Below are positions 51,595-59,361 of a stretch of DNA of 64,000 bases, one piece after another. The notes beneath the pieces were generated by a model. The model made no database searches, had not been told where the DNA came from, and saw only the letters and a program-made list of their open reading frames with translations. The translations under genes were made by a program, and so were the position numbers. Each line of letters opens with the position of its first letter. Positions within the stretch are counted from its first letter, which is position 1. Source of the DNA: Xenophilus azovorans DSM 13620 (GTDB lineage: Bacteria > Pseudomonadota > Gammaproteobacteria > Burkholderiales > Burkholderiaceae_C); contig NZ_JQKD01000004.1 in assembly GCF_000745855.1 (NCBI RefSeq), forward strand, positions 186,001 through 250,000. The letters run 5' to 3'.

Positions 51595-52722
51595 TCAGGG
51601 CAGGCTGACGACGAGGTCGCGCTGCAGGCGGCGCAACTGCTCGACGGCGCCGTCGACCAGATCGGCCATGATGTCCTTCGCGGGCCGGCGGCCCTTGACG
51701 AGCCCGCCCGCCTGCCCCGCGATGTTGTAGAAGAGGTCGTGCCGCCCGGCGGCGAGCGCCGCGGCGAGGAAGTCCTCCATCAGGATGCGCTGGTGCGGCG
51801 TTTCCAGCGTCGGCAGGCCCGACTCGGCCCAAGCCTGCGAAATCTCGCCGTGGAAAGCGCGCACCGTCTTGCCCGTCCAGATCTTGCTGATTCGAAAGGC
51901 CTCCGAATCGGAGGCGACGATCTGGTCCTTGCAGGCGTCGAACAACTCGCCCTCGTCGGCAACGAGGAAGGCGGTGCCGATCCAGACCGCCTGCGCGCCG
52001 AGCGCGAGCGCGGCCACGATGCCGCGGCCGTCGGCGATGCCACCCGCGGCGAGCACCGGCGTCGGACTGACGGCGTCGACCACCTGCGGGATCAGCGGCA
52101 GCGTGGCCACGGTACCCGTGTGGCCGCCCGCCTCGGTGCCCTGCGCCACGATGGCGTCGACGCCGCTCTTCTGCTGCCGCACCGCGTTGCGCACCGAACC
52201 GGACAGGCCGATTAGCTTCATGCCCTGAGCGCGCGCACGCTCGAGCAGGAAGTCGGGGTCGCCCAGGCCGGCGGCAAACACCGGCACGCGCTCGTCGAAG
52301 ATGACCTCGAGCACCGACTTCGCGTACTCGATGTTGACCACCGTCTCGTCGGCCGGCTTCACGTCGGGCAGGCCGTAGCGGCGAATCAGCTCCTGCATGA
52401 ACGCGGCGTGCTTGGGGAAGCGCGCGCGGATCTCGTCGCGCACCCCGGTGCGCGTCGGCGGCGCGTCGGCAATACGCGCCGGCAGCAGCAGGTCCACGCC
52501 GAAGGGCTTGTCGGTCAGCGCGCGCACGGCGCGGATGCGCCGGCGCGTCTCCTCCGGCGACAGGCCCGAGCAGCCGAGCACGCCGAGCCCGCCGGCCTGC
52601 GACACCGCGGCCACCAGCGCCGGCGGCGTGGCCCGGCCGCCCACGCCCATGCCGGCCAGGAAGATAGGCACCTCGATGCCCCAGCCATCGCAGAACGCGT
52701 TGTGCAGCACCGTGCGGCTCAT
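51595..52722 (-). CDS. Nitronate monooxygenase/enoyl reductase-like FMN protein
   Basis: 375 residues. IEVPIFLAGMGVGGRATPPA, AIVAQGTEAGGHTGTVATLP (FMN loop with the active-site His) and VLAAGGIADGRGIVAALALG then QAVWIGTAFLVADEGE are intact motifs of the NMO family. In steroid and terpenoid clusters related proteins are annotated as 2-nitropropane dioxygenase-like and are thought to act on unsaturated CoA esters or protect against nitro toxins; the true role is open. It sits 7 bases after a crotonase gene and leads into the thiolase/MaoC module, all apparently co-transcribed. Confidence 0.88.
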   Translation of the reverse strand: MSRTVLHNAFCDGWGIEVPIFLAGMGVGGRATPPALVAAVSQAGGLGVLGCSGLSPEETRRRIRAVRALTDKPFGVDLLLPARIADAPPTRTGVRDEIRARFPKHAAFMQELIRRYGLPDVKPADETVVNIEYAKSVLEVIFDERVPVFAAGLGDPDFLLERARAQGMKLIGLSGSVRNAVRQQKSGVDAIVAQGTEAGGHTGTVATLPLIPQVVDAVSPTPVLAAGGIADGRGIVAALALGAQAVWIGTAFLVADEGELFDACKDQIVASDSEAFRISKIWTGKTVRAFHGEISQAWAESGLPTLETPHQRILMEDFLAAALAAGRHDLFYNIAGQAGGLVKGRRPAKDIMADLVDGAVEQLRRLQRDLVVSLP

Positions 52723-52729
52723 GACCTCT

Positions 52730-53491
52730 TCACTTGAACGTCGGCTTGCGCTTGGCGCGGAACGCGGCCACGCCTTCCTTCACGTCGTCGGTCTGGAACA
52801 GGAAGGGGAAGGCGTCGATGGCGTAGCGCATGTCGTCGCCGCCTTTGCCCCTGTTGTAGAACGACTTGGCCATCTGCAGCGCCATCTGCGGCTTGGCCGC
52901 GAGCTTCTCGGCGAAGGCCATCGCCTCGTCCATCAGCTTGTCGGGCGCCACCGTGCGCAGCGCGAGGCCGAGCGCCACGGCCTCGGCGGCCGGGATCGGC
53001 TCGCCGAGCATGCTTAACTCCTTCGCCTTCGGCCGGCCGACGATCTGGTGCAGGCGCAGCAGCGCGAAACCCGGCAGCAGGCCGAGCTGGATCTCGGGCA
53101 CGCCGAACTTCGCGCGTTCGGAGGCGAGGATGAAGTCGCAGGCGATCGCGAGTTCGAATCCGCCGCCGAACGCGATGCCGTTGACCGCCGCGATCAGCGG
53201 CTTGCGGCAGCGCTCCGGCGCCTCGAGCACCGGCAGCACGCTGGCGATGAAGTCGCGCGCCTGCTCCGGGGTCTCGGGGAAGGAGCTGATGTCGGCGCCG
53301 GCGCAGAAGGCCTTGTCGCCGCGCCCGGTGACGATGCCGACACGGATCTCGGGGTCGGCCTCGACCATCGCGAGGCCTTCGGTGACACCCTGGCGGATGC
53401 CGACGGAGATGGCGTTCAGCTTGGTGGGCTCGTCGAGGGTCAGGACCGCGACGCGGCCCTTCTTCTCGAATTCGACGCTGCCGATGCGCAT
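52730..53491 (-). CDS. Enoyl-CoA hydratase, both catalytic Glu present
   Basis: 253 residues. GDKAFCAGADISSFPETPEQ, GIAFGGGFELAIACDFILAS and KFGVPEIQLGLLPGFALLRL contain the oxyanion hole and both hydratase Glu, so (S)-specific 2-enoyl-CoA hydration is likely. The ATG chosen has AGGAG 7 bases upstream; longer readings add a basic, low-complexity extension across the promoter region. It is the first gene of the 53.5-47.6 kb unit, and a perfect 14-bp palindrome lies 93 bases upstream as a likely operator. Confidence 0.91.
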   Translation of the reverse strand: MRIGSVEFEKKGRVAVLTLDEPTKLNAISVGIRQGVTEGLAMVEADPEIRVGIVTGRGDKAFCAGADISSFPETPEQARDFIASVLPVLEAPERCRKPLIAAVNGIAFGGGFELAIACDFILASERAKFGVPEIQLGLLPGFALLRLHQIVGRPKAKELSMLGEPIPAAEAVALGLALRTVAPDKLMDEAMAFAEKLAAKPQMALQMAKSFYNRGKGGDDMRYAIDAFPFLFQTDDVKEGVAAFRAKRKPTFK

Positions 53492-53583
53492 ACGGTGCTC
53501 CTGCGTGGACGGCGAAGGGCGCCTTCCGCCGTGGGGAAAAGGACATGCCGTGCAGACCGCGCCGGCACTGAGCATGTCAGACT

Positions 53584-53597
53584 ACCAAACGTTTGGT
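53584..53597. promoter_or_regulatory. Perfect 14-bp palindrome upstream of the thiolase/MaoC operon
   Basis: ACCAAACGTTTGGT, a perfect palindrome in the gap between the hydratase gene (start 53491) and the dehalogenase-like pseudogene. Its size and place suit a TetR-type operator, but its half-site differs from the CTAAC..GTTCG group, so a second regulator or a variant site is possible. The rest of the 172-base gap shows nothing else clear. Confidence 0.5.
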
Positions 53598-53663
53598 TGG
53601 CGGTCAATGCGGGTTGCCCGTCCGAAGCCCGCAACCGGCGCCCGGCCCGACGGCCCGGCCGCG

Positions 53664-54189
53664 TTACCGGGCGCCCAGCCGCCGCTGACCGGCAACACCT
53701 AGCCGACGAACAGTCCGCGGCCGGGCTGCACAGCTAGGCAGCGAACTCGGCCGCCTCGCGCGCGCCGACCGGCCGAGAGGCACCTCGCGCTTCAGGCGCT
53801 CCTGGAAGCGCGGATTGGCCTTCACCTCGGGCGGGAAGTAGGTCGGCGTGTCGACGAAGTTGAACGCCAGCGCATTGACCTGCACGCCGTGGCGCGTGAC
53901 CTCCGCGCCGACCGCCTGCGCCCAGGCCAAGTGCGCGCCGCGCGCGGCCCTGTACGACGACGCGCGGTTCTGGCCGCGCAGCGCCGCGGTATGCCGAGGT
54001 TGAGAGCAGCGCGTCGACCGTGCCGGCGTCGCGCACGATGCGCTCGGCCGCGGCGGGGTCGTCGAGCCGCTCGTCGCTGGCGACGACGTGGGCGCCGTGC
54101 GCCGCAAGCGCTTCGCACCGCGCCGGGCCGACGAAGACCGTCGACTGCGTGACCAGCACGCGCTGGCCTTTCAGGACCTCGGATGCCAC
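53664..54189 (-). pseudogene. Degenerate halohydrin dehalogenase-like SDR pseudogene
   Basis: From a GTG at 54189 the frame reads GQRVLVTQSTVFVGPA, containing T-x4-F-x-G, the nucleophile-pocket motif of halohydrin dehalogenases in place of the SDR glycine motif. After VDALL the text jumps, in another frame, to RASSYRAARGAHLAWAQ with the Y-x3-R pair typical of these enzymes, then FVDTPTYFPPEVKANPRFQE. It returns to the first frame for AREAAEFAA, hits TAG at 53734-53736, and after another shift reads LFVG, TAG (53699-53701), VLPVSGGW. About 50-60 residues seem deleted in the middle. So: a decayed gene with at least three frame changes and two in-frame stops. Living relatives remove halide from vicinal haloalcohols. 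Confidence 0.75.
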
Positions 54190-54235
54190 GGCGCTCGTCG
54201 CCTCGCTCCGTCGGACGCGCCGGGCGCGACCCGCG

Positions 54236-55780
54236 TCAGGTGCAGGTGTAGCTCGCCGCCGCGTTGACGTCGCCGCGGCCGTTGTAACGCGGGTACTTCG
54301 GATGGACGCAGAGCGGGCGCGAGAACAGGGTGGTGCCGTTCGTCGGGTCGAGCTTGAGCGCGGTGAGAGTGGCGGGAGCGGCGCCGCCGCCGGCCCAGGT
54401 GTCGAGCGCCGACAGCAGGTCCGCCGTGTCGGCACCGGGGCCGGCCAGGCAATGCGCAACCCCCGGCGCCTTGTAGTAGCGAACGAAGCCGTCGGCCGCG
54501 GCCTGGCCGCCGGCGGCGGTGACCACGCGGTTGTAGTAGTCGGTCGTGCCGTTCACGCTGATCGCAGGGTCGGTGGTGCCGTGCCAGAGGATCAGCTTGC
54601 CGCCGCGCGCCTTGAAGCCGGTGAGCAAGGCGTCGTTGGCGTCGGCGAGCGCCGCGAAAGCGGCAGCTGCTCCGACGTTGGCCGACAGGTCGTACGTCAG
54701 CGGGTCCTGCGCCGGGTCCTTGGCGAAGAAGTACTTCACGCCCCCATCCATGAACAGGTACTGCGCGCTCGGGATCCCGCCGCCGCCGAGGAACCACGGG
54801 CCCCAGGTCGCGGGGTCGTCCTCGTTGCCGGTCAGCGGATATCGCTTGGCTGCGATCGACGTGCCCGCCAGCGAAAAGTCGCTCGTCCAGGAGTGGACGA
54901 CGGCGACCTGCGCATCGGTCAGGCAGGCATCGCTGTCGGCGCCGGTACAGCGCAGCGCAGCCGGATCGAAGCTGCAGGCGGTCAGGTTGCCGACCACGCC
55001 GTCGGCCCGGCCGTCGAGCGCGTCGCAGGCCGTGCGCACGGCGCCGGCCAGAGTCGCGACCTTGCCCGCCGTGAACATGCCGCCCGGCGCCGCGAGCGCC
55101 TGCGCGCCACGCTGGAAGCTCGTCAGCAGGCCGGTGAGGTTGTAGGCCGGCGCGCGCGCGATCACCCCGTCGAACACGTCCGGGTTGCGCTGCGCCACCA
55201 TCAGGGCCTCGCGGCCGCCGTTCGAGCAGCCTTCGTAATAGGCCTTCGTCACGGCGCTGCCGTAGCGCATGCGCACGAACTCGCGCGCCGCCGCGGCCAC
55301 CTTGGGCACCGACAGGTTGGCGTAGTTCGCCACCGCCTCGGCGTCGTCGAGCGCCCAGGTCGCGTCGATGTCGGACAAGGGCGCGGTGCTGCGGTGGCCG
55401 GAGTCGCTCGCGACGTTGGCATAGCCCATCTTCAGCGCGTTCACGTTGGGCACCGGCATGAAGCCGTCGAAGCCGCCGGCCGAACCGTTGACCGAGTCGG
55501 CGCCGCCGTAGACGAGCTTGCCGTTCCAGCCGGTGGTGGGCATGCGCAGCTCGAATTTGAGCTTCGTCGGCAGCGTGGCCGCCACGCTGCAGTACTCGGG
55601 CACCGATGCAGCGGCCGGCACGATGGTGGCCGCCGTCACCGTCGCGCCCGCGATCGTCTTGCCGACGAAGTCGCCGCAGGCCATCGTCGTGACGGCCGGC
55701 GCATCGTCGTCATCGCTGCCGCCGCATGCAGCGAGCACGCTGCCAAGCAAAAGGACCGGAAGGATGCGCGGGGAGTGCAT
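54236..55780 (-). CDS. Tannase/feruloyl-esterase family lipoprotein
   Basis: 514 residues. The start RILPVLLLGSVLAACGGSDD is a lipoprotein signal with lipobox LAAC, so the enzyme is likely anchored in the outer membrane or exposed in the periplasm. EGCSNGGREALMVAQRNPDV holds the nucleophilic Ser, GTTDPAISVNGTTDYYNR the acid, and GVAHCLAGPGADT the His with its Cys, together the CS-D-HC disulfide-supported triad of the tannase family. It hydrolyses esters of phenolic or other acids, releasing an acid that could be imported and degraded by the cluster. It has its own operator-like site 33 bases upstream (copy F). The ATG chosen gives the signal; an upstream ATG would hide it. Confidence 0.92.
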   Translation of the reverse strand: MHSPRILPVLLLGSVLAACGGSDDDDAPAVTTMACGDFVGKTIAGATVTAATIVPAAASVPEYCSVAATLPTKLKFELRMPTTGWNGKLVYGGADSVNGSAGGFDGFMPVPNVNALKMGYANVASDSGHRSTAPLSDIDATWALDDAEAVANYANLSVPKVAAAAREFVRMRYGSAVTKAYYEGCSNGGREALMVAQRNPDVFDGVIARAPAYNLTGLLTSFQRGAQALAAPGGMFTAGKVATLAGAVRTACDALDGRADGVVGNLTACSFDPAALRCTGADSDACLTDAQVAVVHSWTSDFSLAGTSIAAKRYPLTGNEDDPATWGPWFLGGGGIPSAQYLFMDGGVKYFFAKDPAQDPLTYDLSANVGAAAAFAALADANDALLTGFKARGGKLILWHGTTDPAISVNGTTDYYNRVVTAAGGQAAADGFVRYYKAPGVAHCLAGPGADTADLLSALDTWAGGGAAPATLTALKLDPTNGTTLFSRPLCVHPKYPRYNGRGDVNAAASYTCT

Positions 55781-55812
55781 GGCTCTCTGTCTCGTCCGAA
55801 GGAGCGCGAAGC

Positions 55813-55826
55813 CTAACGAGCGTTCG
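55813..55826 (+). promoter_or_regulatory. TetR-type operator dyad, copy F (perfect match)
   Basis: CTAACGAGCGTTCG matches CNAACGNNCGTTNG at every fixed base. It lies in the 65-base gap between the SDR gene and the tannase gene, 33 bases before the tannase start, where it would overlap a promoter. This is the best copy of the five. Confidence 0.62.
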
Positions 55827-55845
55827 CCAGTCGAGTCATCAGGGT

Positions 55846-56628
55846 TCACCTGCATGTCCGCAAGCCGCCGTAGCTAGCCCACGGGATCGCGACGAGGTAG
55901 CCGGCATCGACCGGCAGGTTGATGCCGGTGATCGCCGAGGCCTGCTGCGAAGCGAGGAACGCGACTGCCTGGGCGATTTCCCGGGCCTGCACCAGCCGCC
56001 CGAGTGCGCTGTTGGCGGTCATGTCCTGCGAAGCGAGGGTGCGCGTGGCCACGCCCTTCTCGAGCGCCGGCGTCCGCGTGAAGCCGGGCGAGACCGCGTT
56101 CATGCGCACTTTCTTCGGGCCCCATTCGGCAGCCAGGCATTCGGTCAGGTTGATCACGCCCGCCTTGGCCGGCCCGTACGAATGCAGCGGCCCGGAGCCC
56201 ATGCCAGCCACCGAAGCGATGTTGACGATCGCGCCGCCGCCCGCGCGCGCCATCGCCGCGCCAAAGCGCGCGCAGCACAGATAGGTGCCGCGCAGGTCGA
56301 CGCGGGCGACGAAGTCCCACTCGCGCAGAGTCAGCTCCTCCGGCGGCAGCGTGCGCTGCAGGACGCCCGCGCTGTTGACGAGCACCCGCGGCACGCCGCA
56401 CTGGGCCTCGACGGCTGCCACGGCCGCATCGACCGAAGCCTCGTCACCCACGTCGAGCGCTACCGCAGTGCCACCGTTGGCGGCAGCCACGGCCTGCGCG
56501 GCAGCGAGGTTGCGGTCGGCCACCACCACGCGCGCACCGGCCGCGGCAAGCACTTGCACGCAGGCCTCGCCGATGCCGCTGGCGCCGCCGGTCACCACCG
56601 CCACCTGGTCCGAAAAGTCGATCTTCAT
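55846..56628 (-). CDS. SDR-family oxidoreductase, 3-hydroxyacyl-CoA dehydrogenase-like
   Basis: 260 residues, classical SDR. VTGGASGIGEACVQVL, VVVADRN (Asp after the second strand, NAD preference), NSAGVLQRTL, NIASVAGMGSG and the pair YGPAK (HSYGPAKAGVIN). All catalytic residues are there. It closes the minus-strand unit that runs from beyond 64 kb, one base from the synthetase gene. Likely oxidises a hydroxyacyl-CoA or an alcohol intermediate. It differs from the PECR-type SDRs of this window by its intact Tyr-Lys pair. Confidence 0.9.
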   Translation of the reverse strand: MKIDFSDQVAVVTGGASGIGEACVQVLAAAGARVVVADRNLAAAQAVAAANGGTAVALDVGDEASVDAAVAAVEAQCGVPRVLVNSAGVLQRTLPPEELTLREWDFVARVDLRGTYLCCARFGAAMARAGGGAIVNIASVAGMGSGPLHSYGPAKAGVINLTECLAAEWGPKKVRMNAVSPGFTRTPALEKGVATRTLASQDMTANSALGRLVQAREIAQAVAFLASQQASAITGINLPVDAGYLVAIPWASYGGLRTCR

Positions 56629-56629
56629 C

Positions 56630-58141
56630 TCAGTCTCCGCTCGCTTCGCTGGCCAATTCGGCGCGCAGCACCCGCTTCAGCACCTTGCCGGAGGGCAGGC
56701 GCGGCAGCGTCTCGCGCAGCACGAGCTGACGCGGCAGCTTGAAGCCGCCCAGCTTGCCTCGACAGAAGGCCTGCAGTTCCTCGAGCGCGAGCGTGGTGCC
56801 CGGCCGCAGCACCACCACCGCCGCCACGCGCTCGCCCCACTGCGCGTCGGGCAGGCCGACCGCCGCGGCTTCCAGCACCTGCGGCAGCTGGTAGAGCACG
56901 CGCTCGACCTCGCTCGACGCGATGTTCTCGCCGCCGCTGATGATCATGTCCTTCTTGCGATCGGTGAGGAACAGGAAGCCCTCGGCGTCGACGTAGCCGA
57001 CGTCGCCGGTGCGGAGCCAGCCGCCCGCGTGGAAGCTCGCGGCGGTCTTGTCCGGATCGCGCCAGTAGCCCGCCGTGACCTTGGGCCCGCGCAGGCAGAT
57101 CTCGCCAGCCTCGCCTGCCGGCAATGCCCGGCCGTCGTCGTCGCACACGCGCAGCTCGACGTGCGGCAGCACGCGCCCGGTCGAGCCGATCTTCTCGATC
57201 TCGCGGCCGGCTTCCATCAGCGTGTCGCCCGAGCAGCTTTCGGTCAGGCCGTAGCCGTCGATGTAGCGCCCATTGGGGAACAGCGAGCGGAACTCGCGGA
57301 TGCGCTCCTCAGGGGTGCGCTCGCCGCCGCCGATCTGCCAGCGCAGGCTCGAGAGGTCGAAGCGCGCGCGATCGGGCAGCGCGAGCAGCCGGTTCAGCAT
57401 CACCGGCGCCATCCACGCCGCGGTGAGCTTCTCGCGCTCGATCAGCGCCAGCGTCGGCTCGGGGTCGAACTCGCGCAGCACCGCGAGCAGGCCGCCCATC
57501 TGCAGCACCGCCAGGCCGGGCAGGTCGAACGCGCCGACGTGGTAGAGCGGGCCGACGACGAGCAGCCGCTCGTTGCCGTGCAGGCCGAGCACCGCGATGT
57601 GGTCGAGGCACTTCCAGTGGTAGTTGGCGTAGCTGTGGATCACGCCCTTCGGACGGTCGGTCGTGCCCGAGGTATACATGAGCCGGAACAGGTCGTGGGG
57701 CTGGCGCACGCAGGGCTCGGCCAAAGGCTCGGCCGCGGGGCCGATGCGGCGGCTGTCCGACTGCGCCGCCTCGTCGACGACGGCGACGTTGGCGAAGCCG
57801 CCGGCCAGCGCGCGCAGTTCTTCGTCCACGAGCAGCAGCTTCACGCCCGCGTGGCCGACGATGTAGGCGACCTCGTCGGCGCCCAACCGGTAGTTGATCG
57901 GCAGCAGCACCGCGCCGAGGTGGCTGACCGCGAGCGAGAGCTCGATGAACGCGGCGCTGTTCTTCATCAGCAGCGCGACGATGTCGCCCTCGCCGATGCC
58001 GCGCGCGCGCAGGCTCGCCGCGGTGGCGGCGATGCGCGCCGCGAGATCGCCGTAGCTCAGTCCCTGATCGCGGTACAGCAGCGCCGGCCGCGCCGGCTCG
58101 GCGCGCGCCCAGCGCAGGATGGCGGCACTCAGGTTGACCAT
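56630..58141 (-). CDS. AMP-forming acyl-CoA synthetase
   Basis: 503 residues. Phosphate loop MYTSGTTDRPKGVIHSYANY (~residue 158), GYGLTESCSGDTLMEAG, GGWLRTGDVGYVDAEGFLFL, DRKKDMIISGGENIASSEVE and the C-terminal LPSGKVLKR with catalytic Lys. All ANL motifs are canonical. Length and motifs fit the short/medium-chain or aryl-CoA ligase class. The start is the ATG 20 bases after the dehydrogenase stop; longer readings invade that gene. It probably activates the acid for this unit. Confidence 0.92.
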   Translation of the reverse strand: MVNLSAAILRWARAEPARPALLYRDQGLSYGDLAARIAATAASLRARGIGEGDIVALLMKNSAAFIELSLAVSHLGAVLLPINYRLGADEVAYIVGHAGVKLLLVDEELRALAGGFANVAVVDEAAQSDSRRIGPAAEPLAEPCVRQPHDLFRLMYTSGTTDRPKGVIHSYANYHWKCLDHIAVLGLHGNERLLVVGPLYHVGAFDLPGLAVLQMGGLLAVLREFDPEPTLALIEREKLTAAWMAPVMLNRLLALPDRARFDLSSLRWQIGGGERTPEERIREFRSLFPNGRYIDGYGLTESCSGDTLMEAGREIEKIGSTGRVLPHVELRVCDDDGRALPAGEAGEICLRGPKVTAGYWRDPDKTAASFHAGGWLRTGDVGYVDAEGFLFLTDRKKDMIISGGENIASSEVERVLYQLPQVLEAAAVGLPDAQWGERVAAVVVLRPGTTLALEELQAFCRGKLGGFKLPRQLVLRETLPRLPSGKVLKRVLRAELASEASGD

Positions 58142-58161
58142 CGCGTTCTTCGCTGCGCGCC

Positions 58162-59334
58162 TCAGTAAGACCGCGGCATGCCGAGGTCGTGGTTGGCCAC
58201 GTAGTTGAGGATCATCTCCTCGGACACCGGCGCGAAGCGGAACAGCCGTGCGTCGCGCCACAGCCGCTCGACGTGGAACTCGCTGGCGTAGCCCATGCCG
58301 CCCATCGTCTGCATCGCGCGCTCGGTGGCGCGCGCCACCGCCTGCGCGGCCAGCAGCTTGGCGGCGTTGGCCTCGCTGCCGTAGGGCAGGCCCATGTCGC
58401 AGTTGGTCGCGGCCTTCAGGTTCAGCAGTTTCGCCGCCTCGACCTCGACGTGGCATTGCGCGAGCGGGAACTGCAGGCCCTGGTAGCTGGAGACCGGCTT
58501 GTCGCCGAACACCTTGCGCTCGTTGGCGTACTGCACGGCGAGCCGGATCGCCAGCGTGCCGGTGCCTGCGAGCGCCGCGGTGGTGACGATGCGCTCGGTG
58601 TTGAGCACGTCGAGCAGTTCGTGCCAGCCGCGGTGCAGCGTTCCCACGAGTTCGTCGGCGCGCACGCGCACGTCGTCGAAGAAGACGCTGCTCGACGCGA
58701 GCGTGCGCGTGCCGACCTTGTCGATGGCGGTGTGCGTCAGCCCCTGGCGCTCGACGTCGACCATGAACATCGACAGGCCGTCGCTGCGCGACTTGCATTC
58801 CGCGAGCTTCTTCGTGCGCGCCACGACCAGCATCTTGGCCGCGTCGGGCACGCCGGTGATCCAGATCTTGCGGCCGTTGAGGCGCCAGCCGTCGCCGTCG
58901 GCCTCGGCGTAGCTGCGCAGCTCGAGCGTGTTGGTGCCGGCGTCGGGCTCGGTCAGCGCCATGCAGCAGTTGATCTCGCCCGACACGATCTTCGGCAGCA
59001 GCTCGGCCTTCATCGCCGGCGTGCCGAACTTCGACAACGCGACGCCACCGAAGATCGGATTGATCATGAACAGCTGGCCCACGGTGGCGCCCCCGCCGCA
59101 GGCCGCGAGCGTCTCGACCACCAGCGCGAGCTCGAGCATCCCGAGCCCGGCGCCGCCCACCGCGGTGGGCAAGGCCGCGCCGCACAGGCCCGCCTCGCAG
59201 ACGGCGAGCCAGAACTCCTTGGGGAACTGCTTGGCGGCATCCTGCTTGCGCCAGTACTCGGTGCCGAAGCGGTCGCCGACCTTGCGGGCGGCCTCAATCA
59301 TCAGGTTCTGTTCGTCGGTGAGTCGGAAATCCAT
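58162..59334 (-). CDS. Acyl-CoA dehydrogenase
   Basis: 390 residues starting DFRLTDEQNLMIEAARKVGD. ALTEPDAGTNTLELRSYAEA in the middle domain (GTN instead of GSD), NERKVFGDKPVSSYQGLQFP and MGGMGYASEFHVERLWRDAR in the C-terminal part; the tail VSEEMILNYVANHDLG is of the dicarboxyl/branched type. Glu in the SEFHVERLWRDA segment is available as base. Encoded between E2 and the synthetase genes, so the unit links a 2-oxoacid dehydrogenase with beta-oxidation. Confidence 0.91.
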   Translation of the reverse strand: MDFRLTDEQNLMIEAARKVGDRFGTEYWRKQDAAKQFPKEFWLAVCEAGLCGAALPTAVGGAGLGMLELALVVETLAACGGGATVGQLFMINPIFGGVALSKFGTPAMKAELLPKIVSGEINCCMALTEPDAGTNTLELRSYAEADGDGWRLNGRKIWITGVPDAAKMLVVARTKKLAECKSRSDGLSMFMVDVERQGLTHTAIDKVGTRTLASSSVFFDDVRVRADELVGTLHRGWHELLDVLNTERIVTTAALAGTGTLAIRLAVQYANERKVFGDKPVSSYQGLQFPLAQCHVEVEAAKLLNLKAATNCDMGLPYGSEANAAKLLAAQAVARATERAMQTMGGMGYASEFHVERLWRDARLFRFAPVSEEMILNYVANHDLGMPRSY

Positions 59335-59361
59335 CGCTCTCGCTCCTCAGCATTCATTCGT

